From assembly GCA_964344685.1 (NCBI GenBank), contig CAYFOK010000008.1:1-64000 (forward strand): 64,000 bases of DNA, read 5' to 3'. Below, in pieces: positions 1 through 8,839 of the stretch; within the stretch, counting starts at the first letter, position 1, and every line of letters begins with the position of its first letter. Position numbers and translations under genes: made by a program. This stretch comes from Scalindua sp964344685. Its GTDB lineage: Bacteria; Planctomycetota; Brocadiia; Brocadiales; Scalinduaceae. The notes beneath the pieces are model-generated. The model made no database searches. It was given only the letters and a program-made list of their open reading frames with translations, and was not told the origin of the DNA.

Positions 1-176
1 CCAATTGATGGGTATAATTTGACTTGACCTCTTACTCGACAAGCAAGGGGTCACTTGTGGAGTTGATCTCAGTTTATCACTCTAATATCTTCACTTTTTA
101 CCCATAATCTCTTATTATTCCTAACTTTACCTACAGGTGTAACACTAACACTTTTTTACACTTACAGAATAAACAA

Positions 177-695
177 ATGCTTTTTCCAAAAGTTCAACCT
201 TTGTTCCCGCACGGTTGTCCGTGTGGTTATTACACTGATCCGAAAAAAGTGTGTCTCTGTACGCCTCGTCAGATTCAAAATTATATTTCCAGGATTTCCG
301 GCCCTCTTCTTGACAGGATTGATATCCATGTTGAAGTGCCGAATGTTCAGCACAAAGAGCTGGCATCAGACTCAGCCGGTGAATCGTCGGAGGAAATCAG
401 AGGGGAAGTTACAAAAGCTCGTCAGATACAGTTACAGCGATTCAAGGGACTCAAACACTCAACCAATTCCAGAATGTCAGCTAAGACGATTAAAAAACAT
501 TGTGTACTGGATAGTAAGGCGGAAGAGCTGCTCCATCAGGCAATGACTGAGCTCAACATTTCTGCAAGGGGTTACAATAAAATACTCAAGGTCGGCAGGA
601 CCATTGCAGATCTTGACAACAGTGAAAACGTATACGTGGAGCATATATCCGAAGCTGTTCAGTACAGAAATCTGGATAGAGATTTGTGGAAATGA
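177..695 (+). pseudogene. comM: 5'-truncated ComM/YifB (Mg-chelatase-like AAA ATPase) remnant
   Basis: The 172 codons match the C-terminal third of the ComM/YifB family, which is usually about 500 residues. Visible landmarks are the cysteine-containing CPCGYYTDP segment followed by CLC, the RISGPLLDRIDIHVEVP block, and the closing ISEAVQYRNLDRDLWK helix. The N-terminal domain and the Walker A and B motifs are absent. The 176 bases upstream do not encode them in any frame, so the gene is broken rather than frameshifted. ComM is a helicase-like factor in natural transformation and recombination; this fragment cannot bind ATP and is probably inactive. The first ATG is only the first in-frame start, not a convincing one. 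A second remnant of the same 3' end lies at 3460-3600. Confidence 0.8.
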
Positions 696-931
696 TTCTT
701 TTTAATATTCTCCTATGGCCTGGAGAAGGAGTCCTGAAAATCAGTCCGGCTATGTGGATGGGGGAGACACATGGGAATGTCATTATCCCCATCCGCCTGT
801 AGCCTAATTTGAATGTGGTTGTTACAGACAGAGCGATTGGCTTCTCTGGAACATGCATATTATAGTCCTGCGATGTGTTTGTCAGTGTAACTATGTTCTG
901 AAGCAATAAAAAAATATAGGTGAGTTAGTCA
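696..931. other. Intergenic stretch with nested hairpin
   Basis: No gene is supported here. An 8-bp perfect stem (GGATGGGG at 756-763 with CCCCATCC at 787-794) encloses a smaller GACA/TGTC stem (766-769 with 778-781). It is not followed by a T-run, so it is not a clear terminator. It lies just downstream of the comM remnant and could be part of the same decayed region. Confidence 0.35.
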
Positions 932-3058
932 CTATCGACCGACCAAGTTTTTTAACTGTTGCAAAAACTGTGGATTCACCTTGAACCCAAAATTTTGGCT
1001 TTTTAGCGTATCTGATAAAGCTTTTTCATACTCTTTGAGACAATACCATGCTGTTGCACGATTATAAAAAGCCTTTGCATACTCCGGATTTATAGCAATA
1101 GCCTTACTATAGTCTGCAACAGCTTTGTCATACTCCTTTTTGTTATAATACACAATTCCTCGATTATTGTAAGATTGTATATGTTTTGGATCTATAGCAA
1201 CAGCTTTACTATAGTCTGCAACAGCTTTGCCAAACTCCTTTTTAGCATCATAAGCACATCCTCGATTATAATAGGCATCTGCATATTCCGGATCTATAGC
1301 GACAGCCTTACTATAGTCTGCAACAGCTTTGTCAAACTCCCTTTTGGCAAAATAAACAATTCCTCGATTATAATAAGCTTTTGCATATTCCGGATCTATA
1401 TCGACAGCCTTACTATAGTCTGAAACAGCTTTGTCAAGCTCCCTTTTGGCAAAATAAACAATTCCTCGATTATAATAGGCATCTGCGTATTTAGGATTTA
1501 TGGCAACAGCCTTATTATAGTCTGAAACAGCTTTGTCAAACTCCTTTTTGGCATCATAAACAAGCCCTCGATTATTGTAGGCTTTTGCATACTTTGGTTT
1601 TATAGCAATGGCCTTACTGTAGTCTGAAACAGCCTTGTCAAACTCCTTTATGGCATAATAAACATTGCCTCGATTATAGTAAGCCTGTGCATGTTTTGAA
1701 TTTATAGCAACAGTCTTACTAAAGTCTGAAACAGCTTTGTCATACTCCTTTTTGGTATGATAATAACATCCTCGATTATTGTAAGCCTGTGCTTCAACAG
1801 GTGTAACCTCAATACAATGGTTCCACAGGGTAAAACTGTTTTCCCAGACAGGCACCTGCACAACAAAACTCCTGACCCCAAGCAAAACAATCACACTGCC
1901 AAAAATAACCCATTGCCACGGTTGATTACTTCGATCCGCGAAATACCCAAACCCAAGCGATACTCCAAGCATAGACAGATATAGGTAACGATCAGCAACC
2001 GTTGACCACTCTTGAAAAATAAACTCTACAAGACCTGATACCGGCAGAAAACCAAACAGGAAAAGCAGGGCTGCCAACACAAGACCAGGTATCCTGTTCC
2101 TGGCATACCAGAGGCAAGACCCTATACCGACAGGTGCTATCCAGGCCATATAAAACCACCACTGCCCTATCACATATTCAGGCGTTCTTGCATAAGAGAA
2201 TGCCAGGGAGAGAGGAACTAACAGCTTGTAGAGATAGAATGAGACTGCATCCATCCAGATAAGCGGCCTGACCCAAAGAGTGGTTGACTGGGTCACAGTA
2301 TCCTGTACCGGTAGCGATGAGGTGACTATGGCAATCACAGCGGAGATAACAACCCATAGCCATAGCCAGGATTTTGCATAGAGCTGTTTCAAAGAGGGGC
2401 GATAAAGATAATACTCCATTGAAACTGCAAACAGAGGCAAAATCGCCGCAGACGGTTTTGATAATAGTGCCAATAGAAAACATATACTGCTGTATAGACC
2501 TGATAATTTAAAACCTGTATTTCCGTATTTGGTGCTGCAGTTTTTTATATAAAGATAGAGAGCTGTAAAACTAAAAAAAGCGGCCGTTAGTCCTCGAAAC
2601 TCAGAAACGAAACTAACTGTTTCCACCTGAAGAGGGTGTGCCAGAAACAGCAATGCTCCTGCCAGTGCTGCCCAGGGGCTTTTGATAAACTGTCTTAACA
2701 GTGCAAAGACCAATACACCGTTTAGTGTGTGGAGGATGATATTGGCAAGGTGATAGATAAAAGGGTCATGAGGGCTGGAGGAGATGGAGGTGCTAATTGC
2801 CGCTAATACAGACCATAAATTATAGGCAACGGGGATATACAAACCGCGGTACGGCTCTTTCCAGAAATGGAGCAGATTTTCAGAGCTTACCGGATGAAGG
2901 TATGGATTATCAGTTAAATGTATTTTCACATCATCTGAAACGAGATCAAAACCTGTGGCCTGCCAGTAAATGACAAATGGAACTATAACCAGTATTGACA
3001 TGACAAGAGCAATATTCGCATTACTATTTTGCAGTGATGTCTGACTGGCTTTTCGCAT
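932..3058 (-). CDS. Multi-spanning membrane protein with C-terminal TPR array (GT-C/TMTC-like)
   Basis: This is a 708-residue protein. Roughly the first 410 residues are hydrophobic with many membrane segments and resemble the GT-C glycosyltransferase fold of TMTC/PMT-like proteins. An early acidic SDDVKIH segment could be the luminal catalytic Asp motif of that fold. The C-terminal part holds seven full and one degenerate 34-residue TPR units of the pattern AYYNRGxVYxxKKEFDKAV. Proteins of this architecture are common in planctomycetes and deltaproteobacteria and are presumed to glycosylate proteins or anchor complexes; the substrate is unknown. The gene is transcribed alone and lies between two comM remnants, which suggests insertion or local rearrangement. 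The TPR half is certain. The enzymatic assignment of the membrane half is inference. Confidence 0.75.
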   Translation of the reverse strand: MRKASQTSLQNSNANIALVMSILVIVPFVIYWQATGFDLVSDDVKIHLTDNPYLHPVSSENLLHFWKEPYRGLYIPVAYNLWSVLAAISTSISSSPHDPFIYHLANIILHTLNGVLVFALLRQFIKSPWAALAGALLFLAHPLQVETVSFVSEFRGLTAAFFSFTALYLYIKNCSTKYGNTGFKLSGLYSSICFLLALLSKPSAAILPLFAVSMEYYLYRPSLKQLYAKSWLWLWVVISAVIAIVTSSLPVQDTVTQSTTLWVRPLIWMDAVSFYLYKLLVPLSLAFSYARTPEYVIGQWWFYMAWIAPVGIGSCLWYARNRIPGLVLAALLFLFGFLPVSGLVEFIFQEWSTVADRYLYLSMLGVSLGFGYFADRSNQPWQWVIFGSVIVLLGVRSFVVQVPVWENSFTLWNHCIEVTPVEAQAYNNRGCYYHTKKEYDKAVSDFSKTVAINSKHAQAYYNRGNVYYAIKEFDKAVSDYSKAIAIKPKYAKAYNNRGLVYDAKKEFDKAVSDYNKAVAINPKYADAYYNRGIVYFAKRELDKAVSDYSKAVDIDPEYAKAYYNRGIVYFAKREFDKAVADYSKAVAIDPEYADAYYNRGCAYDAKKEFGKAVADYSKAVAIDPKHIQSYNNRGIVYYNKKEYDKAVADYSKAIAINPEYAKAFYNRATAWYCLKEYEKALSDTLKSQNFGFKVNPQFLQQLKNLVGR
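1010..1830. repeat. 102-bp tandem repeat encoding TPR units
   Basis: The decamer CCTCGATTAT recurs at 1158, 1260, 1362, 1464, 1566, 1668 and 1770, exactly 102 bases apart each time. Neighbouring units are nearly identical at the DNA level. The array is coding (34-residue TPR units of the 932-3058 gene), so it is an internally amplified protein repeat and not a CRISPR or satellite. Such an array can change copy number by slippage or recombination. Confidence 0.9.
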
Positions 3059-3459
3059 GGAATATCTCTTGATTAATTGTTAAAAAAGGTTACCTTCAGT
3101 TAAAGTTTTTTGGTTGCTTTGTAATTCCTTATGGAGACCAAAAAAAAATTTGCCAATACGATAGCATATAATAAACCCGATGTAGCAGGTGATATAGAAA
3201 TTGGCCAACCCACGATAGAATTGAAAACCTGTGAACCTATTATTATTTAGAATAAAGAGGTTATTAAATTAAATAAATAGTTCGTGGTCATAGTAACCAC
3301 GGTCGCTATAGTTTGCGATACGATAAAGGAATTGTTTAGCTTGTTTCAAGAGAAAAACAGATTTAATAACTATAATTCCTCAGTTTTTCATTTCATCAAT
3401 TACATTTTATTTAAATGGCTTTCAATTTACTTTAATCCTATAGGAATCTGATCAATATA
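3059..3459. other. AT-rich intergenic region, no gene seen
   Basis: This is the upstream region of the minus-strand TPR gene. I see no convincing reading frame. A short palindrome (CGTGGT at 3283-3288 with ACCACG at 3296-3301) is present but has no obvious role. Confidence 0.4.
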
Positions 3460-3600
3460 ATGGCTATCAATAATACCCACGTTGGTTTCCACATGGTTGT
3501 CGATGTTGCTTTTAAGGAGAACAAAGGGGATGGTCGCTGTGCGTCACTGGAAAACATATCCGAAGCCGTCCAATACAGAGATCTGGGTCGTGACTTATGA
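3460..3600 (+). pseudogene. Second comM 3'-end remnant fused to unrelated codons
   Basis: A 46-codon open frame ends with NISEAVQYRDLGRDL, which matches the last residues of the ComM remnant at 177-695 (HISEAVQYRNLDRDLWK). The first 30 codons are not recognisable as ComM. Synonymous positions differ between the two copies, so this is not a recent exact duplication. It is probably a decayed fragment of another comM copy, left on the other side of the membrane/TPR gene. Expression is not expected. Confidence 0.6.
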
Positions 3601-3759
3601 AAATGATAAGGAAGAAAATTGATTAATCTATTTGTATCAAATATATGGAGATGATGATATTTTTGAGATCCGGTATTGCGTTTGTACCTTGACAGCCTTT
3701 TATTAGTTTGGTAAATTATAGATATTATTTCACTTAAACCGTTTTTCAGGTAAGACAAA

Positions 3760-4806
3760 ATGAAGAAATTTCTGTTTGTACAAACCCTATTCGTAACCTT
3801 TCTCCTGGCATTTCTTACAACATCTTCTTATGGCACTGGTAATTTTAAGGCACATTATAATAAAGGTATTGATTTCTATAAACAGGGTAAATACGATCAA
3901 GCCGGAAAAGAGTTTCAGCAGGCAATAGATTTAAAACCTAATGATGTTTATGCTCTTTATGGGCTGGGTAATACATATTATTGTAAAGCAAAATATGATG
4001 ATGCTGTCAAAATTTATACTAAGGCCATAAATATAAATCCTGATTATGCGAAGGTCCATTATTCGCTGTCTCTGGCCTATAGTAAATTGGGGATGACACG
4101 TGAAGCTGAAAAGCAGAAGACTATATTCAGAAAATTGTCTCAAGGAGGAAAAAGTACCGGTACGTCAACACATGCAAAGGCAAAACATACCAGTTCGCAT
4201 GCAAAAGCAAAAATAGATCATTCTCCGAAAAAAACTTTGTCACATGCTCCAAAAAAATCATTGCATGAAACGAAGCATACGGATACCCATAAAACACATG
4301 ACACACATGCCGCGAGCAGGCATGAACCAAAACATGAGGATACCCACAAGACACATGACAGGCATGCCGCGAGCAGGCATGAAACAAAACATGAGGATAC
4401 CCACAAGACACATGACAAGCATGCCGCGAGCAGGCATGAACCAAAACATGCGGATACCCATAAAACACATGAAACGAAACATGCGGATACTCATAAAACA
4501 CATGAAACGAAACATGCAGCTGCTCATGACAGCGGAGGGGACTCCCATTCAATCTTTCAGGGCTATTCAGGAGAGACACATAAAGCCGATGAGCGTGTTT
4601 TTCATAAGAAAAAACCCCATGGAACATATAGTTTTTCTGCAAAGCCATTCAGTAGTGTTAAGTATTTTATTCAGGATAAGTGGTACTCATCCGGTTTAAA
4701 TAAAATATGGATTTGTGCTGCCGGTTATATTGTTGGAACACAGATATGGCTTTGTGTGGTGGCGTTCTTTTGCGTGATAGTCTGGAGAATAAGAGAGAAA
4801 ACCTAA
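3760..4806 (+). CDS. Secreted/membrane TPR protein with histidine-rich repeats
   Basis: The 348-residue product begins with a signal peptide (a hydrophobic stretch ending near residue 25). Three TPR units follow at about residues 30-125. A very His/Lys/Thr-rich region spans about residues 135-262, and a hydrophobic C-terminal segment (about 315-342) ends in a positively charged tail. The middle is built of a 19-residue unit (AASRHEPKHEDTHKTHDRH) repeated three times, then 11-residue ETKHADTHKTH units. Dozens of histidines suggest metal binding (Ni, Co, Zn or Cu) or pH sensing, but this is inference. No neighbouring gene points to a metal pathway. The start ATG is preceded by AGGTAAGAC. I do not recognise a named family beyond the TPR part. 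Confidence 0.75.
   Translation: MKKFLFVQTLFVTFLLAFLTTSSYGTGNFKAHYNKGIDFYKQGKYDQAGKEFQQAIDLKPNDVYALYGLGNTYYCKAKYDDAVKIYTKAININPDYAKVHYSLSLAYSKLGMTREAEKQKTIFRKLSQGGKSTGTSTHAKAKHTSSHAKAKIDHSPKKTLSHAPKKSLHETKHTDTHKTHDTHAASRHEPKHEDTHKTHDRHAASRHETKHEDTHKTHDKHAASRHEPKHADTHKTHETKHADTHKTHETKHAAAHDSGGDSHSIFQGYSGETHKADERVFHKKKPHGTYSFSAKPFSSVKYFIQDKWYSSGLNKIWICAAGYIVGTQIWLCVVAFFCVIVWRIREKT
4171..4530. repeat. 57-bp tandem repeat encoding His-rich units
   Basis: The string CATGCCGCGAGCAGG recurs at 4306, 4363 and 4420, a strict 57-base period. It is followed by 33-base units coding ETKHADTHKTH. The array is in frame in the 3760-4806 gene. Confidence 0.85.
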
Positions 4807-4860
4807 CTTCTTTGCCCTCATAAACTCACTTCCTATACATCAATATGATACCATTCTACA

Positions 4861-4866
4861 AGGAGG
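4861..4866 (+). promoter_or_regulatory. Ribosome binding site deciding a TTG start
   Basis: A perfect AGGAGG sits 4 bases before TTG at 4871. It supports the TTG as the start of the deacetylase gene although no ATG is present at that point. Confidence 0.6.
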
Positions 4867-4870
4867 TTTT

Positions 4871-5923
4871 TTGCTAAGCCTTAGGAGAAGTATCAAGTTT
4901 ATCGCTGCTCTCTTCTTCTATTATTCCGGGATCTTTGTTTTTTATAAAAGGTTCTTTATGAAAGGGAAGGTTACTATACTGATGTTCCATCGTGTAACCG
5001 ATTCCTTTTTTGATGTCAGCCTGCTGATTAAAAGAGAGACTTTTGAGGAGTGTATGAAATATATTACTCAAAGTTTTCCTGTAATCTCAATGGACTTCTT
5101 GGTACAGAATTTTGACAAATGGGAAAACATATCTGATAACAGCTTCGTGATCACTTTTGATGATGGGTGGATAGATTTTCATGACACTGCTTATCCAATT
5201 CTAAGCCGACTAAAGGTTCCGGTGACAGTTTATCTGACTACCGGTTTTGTATCATCAGAGTGCAGTTACTGGCAGGAGAGGCTGAATAACTTACTCTCGC
5301 CGATAGTTGCAGACAAGAAGGTATTTCTGCAGAGAGACAATATTGTTTCCATGCCTGAAGTGAATCTCAAACTGAAAAACTTGATATCGAAGGGTGATGA
5401 TACGCAGATAATATTTGAATTTATTGGCTACCTTAAAGGGCTTACTTATGATATAACTTTAAAAACTATTTCTGAACTGGAAGAGCTTCTTAAGGAACAG
5501 ACTATAATGGTTAGTGAAGGCGGACATAGATCCTTTGTAAACTGGGAAGAAGCAAACAGTATTGACGGGCCTGATATCTCTTTCGGTTCTCATACGGTCA
5601 ATCATCCGATATTAACCAATGAGCAGTTAGATGTAATCGAGAATGAGATTTGTAAATCGAAAGAGATCATTGAGCAAGAGACCGGGAGAAAGGTCCTTCA
5701 TTTCTGTTATCCGAATGGAAATTATAATGATGAGGTAAGGAGAGTGGTTTCTGGATCGTACAAATCGGCATGTACAACCAGGGCCGGTTTTGTTTCAAAA
5801 GATTCCGATCTGTTTAGCCTTAATAGAATCGGAATAAATGAGGAGATGGTTTCTGGCTGGAGGGGCAATTTCTCTAAATATATGTTTACACTTTCTCTGT
5901 TTATCGAGTCTATTAGAAAATAA
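4871..5923 (+). CDS. Polysaccharide deacetylase family protein (NodB fold)
   Basis: This 350-residue protein has the NodB homology domain. Motif 1 is TFDDGW, with both Asp residues. Motif 2 is SFGSHTVNH, with the H-x3-H metal ligands. A later CYPNG corresponds to motif 3. All catalytic features of a CE4 metal-dependent N- or O-deacetylase are therefore present. The N-terminus has a hydrophobic segment (about residues 9-27), so the protein is probably membrane-anchored. The substrate is likely the exopolysaccharide made by this locus. It is the first gene of the long plus-strand glycan block, and a degenerate paralogue lies two genes downstream. Confidence 0.85.
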   Translation: MLSLRRSIKFIAALFFYYSGIFVFYKRFFMKGKVTILMFHRVTDSFFDVSLLIKRETFEECMKYITQSFPVISMDFLVQNFDKWENISDNSFVITFDDGWIDFHDTAYPILSRLKVPVTVYLTTGFVSSECSYWQERLNNLLSPIVADKKVFLQRDNIVSMPEVNLKLKNLISKGDDTQIIFEFIGYLKGLTYDITLKTISELEELLKEQTIMVSEGGHRSFVNWEEANSIDGPDISFGSHTVNHPILTNEQLDVIENEICKSKEIIEQETGRKVLHFCYPNGNYNDEVRRVVSGSYKSACTTRAGFVSKDSDLFSLNRIGINEEMVSGWRGNFSKYMFTLSLFIESIRK

Positions 5924-5968
5924 AAAGTAGTTTATAGCATTTATTATGTATTTGAGATTTAAGATAAA

Positions 5969-7066
5969 ATGGGAAATCGGGAAAAGGATTTAAAGGAAAT
6001 AGCTGAGTGTTTGAGGGTGAATAATTATGCTAAATCACAAGTTCTTCCAACAGAAAAAAATTATTGGAAACTGCCATTAGAACCTCTGAATTTCTTGAAT
6101 CTCGTTTTTTTTAAAAAAAACGCACTGTTTGAATGGTCAGCTTTTCCTCTATTTTATCAAAAATTATTTAAAATATTTAATCCACAGGTATTTTCTCTTT
6201 TTAAAATGTTTTTTCTTAACAGTGAAGTGAAAAGGAAAGAGATATCAAGTTTTTTCAACGAGGAGGAGATCAACTCTTTTATAAATAATAATGTCTTGGA
6301 AGAGTCAAATGGGAATTACCAATTTAATATAAAATTCATACCTTATAAAGATATGATTTTGAGCAAAGGTACTTCATGGTTTGGTAATGACTCAATTATG
6401 TTTGCAGAACACTTGGCAAAGGATCTAAGAGGTATGTCGTTTGATAAAACATTGGATTTGTGCACTGGGACCGGTATCCAGGCATTGGTATCCCTGAAGT
6501 ACTCTAAAAGCGTGGTTGCGTCTGATGTAACAACATACTCAGTTCAGAACGCTGCCTTGAATTCTAAAATCAATAATATGACTAATACTACTTTTCTTAC
6601 TTCCAGTATGTTCACAAATATAACAGGAAAATATGACCTGATTACGGCAAATCCGCCATATGGTATTATTGAAGAAAATCTTGAAAAAAAAGAGTACGGT
6701 CTTCAAACTGTTTTTGAATTAGTAGAAGATCTGGACAATTATCTGGAAGAAGGGGGTGTTGCAAAGATTTTTACGGAGTCTGTAAACAGAGAAGGCAAAG
6801 ATTTACTGCTGGAAAAAATAAAACAGGTTTTTGGTAATAAAGGATATACAATAGTTGTAACACCGTTAAATTATCATCTCAACATGCCTCTTTTTAAGTT
6901 AGTACACAAAGAGTATGGAGTATCATACATACCTCTCCACATTATAACCTTTAGAAAGAATGGTGAAAATATGATTGTATTACTCAAGCTGCCATTAATT
7001 AAGAGGGTAATATGTTTTGCTTACATAGCACTGATGTATTTAAAGTTTTCTTTAAGGTGTAAATGA
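5969..7066 (+). CDS. Class I SAM-dependent methyltransferase with NPPY motif
   Basis: The product is 365 residues. The SAM-binding motif is LDLCTGTGIQAL at about residues 166-177 and the catalytic-type NPPYG motif is near residue 228. NPPY is typical of methyltransferases acting on a planar nitrogen (HemK/PrmC, RlmA-like and MTS-domain enzymes). The N-terminal 130 residues are not recognised and could recognise the substrate. A hydrophobic C-terminal segment (residues 335-360) is unusual for a soluble methyltransferase. The gene is followed after 1 base by the degenerate deacetylase, so the two are almost certainly co-translated. A glycan or lipid head-group substrate would fit the context, while NPPY points to nitrogen methylation; the substrate is unknown. 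Confidence 0.7.
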   Translation: MGNREKDLKEIAECLRVNNYAKSQVLPTEKNYWKLPLEPLNFLNLVFFKKNALFEWSAFPLFYQKLFKIFNPQVFSLFKMFFLNSEVKRKEISSFFNEEEINSFINNNVLEESNGNYQFNIKFIPYKDMILSKGTSWFGNDSIMFAEHLAKDLRGMSFDKTLDLCTGTGIQALVSLKYSKSVVASDVTTYSVQNAALNSKINNMTNTTFLTSSMFTNITGKYDLITANPPYGIIEENLEKKEYGLQTVFELVEDLDNYLEEGGVAKIFTESVNREGKDLLLEKIKQVFGNKGYTIVVTPLNYHLNMPLFKLVHKEYGVSYIPLHIITFRKNGENMIVLLKLPLIKRVICFAYIALMYLKFSLRCK

Positions 7067-7067
7067 T

Positions 7068-7865
7068 ATGGGATGTCTGAAGAACAAAGCTGCCGTCTTG
7101 CAATACCAGAATATTTGTGAAGATAAGGCAAACTTTCTTGAAACATGGATTCATCACAAATGTTTTGAAGGACAGCTAAACTACTTTGCAAAGAATAATG
7201 TACCCATCATTCCTTTGTGTGATGTTGAGGCTTATCTAAAGGGTAACTTGCGGGTAAAGAAACAGTCCTTCTCCCTCACATTTGATACAGGATATGTTGA
7301 ACTCTATACCCTCTGTTTCCCATTATTAAAGAAGTATGGATATCCAGCAACATTTTTTATCCGTCCTGATACCGTTGGAAAGACAGAAGAGGTTCATGGC
7401 AGGAGGGTACAGTACATGAACTGGGACCAGATTCGTGAAGTTGAGAGAGGAGGAATTGCCATAGGTATGTACGGTTGTAAAGGGAAATGGATATCAGCAA
7501 TACCTTTAGAAGAGGTTAGAACTGAGATAATTGAAGCCAGGGTCTTGTTCAAGAAGATGCTTGGAAGGTCATTCATTTATTATGGGGTTAGGGAGGGAAA
7601 TCCTACTAAAGAGATGGTAGATTTATTTAAAAAAGAGGGAATTAAAGCCGTTTTCTGCCAGGCTCCAACCAGAAAAAAAACACAACCTTATACCGTTGGA
7701 CGAATCCAGATAGATGATAATGACCTTAACATATTACTCATAAAAACAAGAAAAATTTATGTTTTCATGAAGGACTCCAGGTATTGGGAATATGGTCGTA
7801 AGTGTCAACTTGATAAGGTTGTCCATTTGGTCTCTGATACAATAAACCGATTAAAGAAAGTGTAA
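7068..7865 (+). CDS. Degenerate polysaccharide deacetylase-like protein
   Basis: The 265-residue protein keeps the NodB fold but loses the catalytic set. The first motif reads TFDTGY where active enzymes have TFDDG. The H-x3-H motif region reads IGMYGCKGKW with no histidine. Active CE4 enzymes need these residues for metal binding and catalysis, so this is probably a pseudo-enzyme that binds glycan or regulates the intact paralogue at 4871-5923. It starts 1 base after the preceding methyltransferase, with AAGGTG upstream of the ATG. No signal peptide is visible. Confidence 0.75.
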   Translation: MGCLKNKAAVLQYQNICEDKANFLETWIHHKCFEGQLNYFAKNNVPIIPLCDVEAYLKGNLRVKKQSFSLTFDTGYVELYTLCFPLLKKYGYPATFFIRPDTVGKTEEVHGRRVQYMNWDQIREVERGGIAIGMYGCKGKWISAIPLEEVRTEIIEARVLFKKMLGRSFIYYGVREGNPTKEMVDLFKKEGIKAVFCQAPTRKKTQPYTVGRIQIDDNDLNILLIKTRKIYVFMKDSRYWEYGRKCQLDKVVHLVSDTINRLKKV

Positions 7866-8076
7866 AGGATAATTATGAGATGTACATGATGACCTTATGA
7901 ATATAGTTTCTGGGTATGTGGTAGAGCTAAATAAATGATTAGTATATTGCTATATTTTTTTAATAGTTCTTCTATTTTTTTATATTCAAAGGTTTGTTGA
8001 TATTAATGAGTGTGCCTTGTATCTGTTTTATCTTAGAAAATGTATCTCTCTTTTGTTGAAATAACAAAAATTTCTC

Positions 8077-8739
8077 ATGAAATTATTTTATCGTTTCTCA
8101 AAAGAAACGGCACTCAAAATTGATTTAATCCTTGGTACCGGGATTAAAGAATGGGGGGGAAAGCTCTATCGATACTTGTTGGCAAGATGGTCACTGGTAC
8201 GGAGGGTTTTAGATCCGATCGGCATAAGATTAAGATACATGTTGGGAATAGGAATTCGGAAAGATTTACGCCTTCATCTTGGGTGCGGATCGAAGCACTT
8301 TGATGACTATATCAATGTAGGTCTCTGGATTACGGATGCAACAGATATCATTTGTGACATAACCCGTTTGCCCTGGCCTGATAATACAATAAGCGTTATT
8401 GAAAACTATCATGTTTTTGAGCACATATCTCACACGAAGGCCAGGCAAACGCTTGCAGAATGGTATCGAGTATTAGTACCCGATGGAGTTTTGATTTTGG
8501 AATGCCCGCATTTTGATGAAGCAGTAAAGGAATATTTGGCAGGCAATGAAGACCGTCTTATTAATATCTTCGGAAGGCAGAGATCATACGGTGATGCACA
8601 TCTGTACGGCTATAACCCATCAAGACTAATAAATCTTCTTGAAGAAGCTGGTTTCACAGATTGTGTTGAAGCATCTCCTAAAAGTTCACAGAGCCTTGAT
8701 GAGCCCTCTTTTCGTATTGAATGCAAAAAACCCGATTAA
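8077..8739 (+). CDS. SAM-dependent methyltransferase (COG4627-like)
   Basis: The 220-residue product carries LHLGCGSKHFDDYINV near residue 68, a SAM-binding motif I of the variant found in predicted methyltransferases of surface polysaccharide loci. It is followed by DITRLPWPDNT and a FEHISH motif, then an LVPDGVLILECP strand. The N-terminal 60 residues are basic and may contact membrane or substrate. The gene stands between the degenerate deacetylase and the CDP-alcohol phosphotransferase. The likely role is O-methylation of a sugar or polyol; the acceptor is not known. Confidence 0.7.
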   Translation: MKLFYRFSKETALKIDLILGTGIKEWGGKLYRYLLARWSLVRRVLDPIGIRLRYMLGIGIRKDLRLHLGCGSKHFDDYINVGLWITDATDIICDITRLPWPDNTISVIENYHVFEHISHTKARQTLAEWYRVLVPDGVLILECPHFDEAVKEYLAGNEDRLINIFGRQRSYGDAHLYGYNPSRLINLLEEAGFTDCVEASPKSSQSLDEPSFRIECKKPD

Positions 8740-8839
8740 TCATAATTTCTTTTTTTTGGATATTTTGTATAGAAAGTTTATTCAAAAGTATTCTTGGCTA
8801 ATATTTTGGAAAGTTATTAATTACAAAAGGGTTTAAGAT

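Noticed and set aside
1010..1830. CRISPR-like regular repeats
   Set aside because: The 102-base period is in frame in a TPR gene and the units have no spacer/repeat division.
4127..4699. Long minus-strand and alternative plus-strand frames over the His-rich region
   Set aside because: They are by-products of low-complexity repeats coding for the plus-strand 3760-4806 protein, which has a signal peptide, TPR units and a ribosome binding site.
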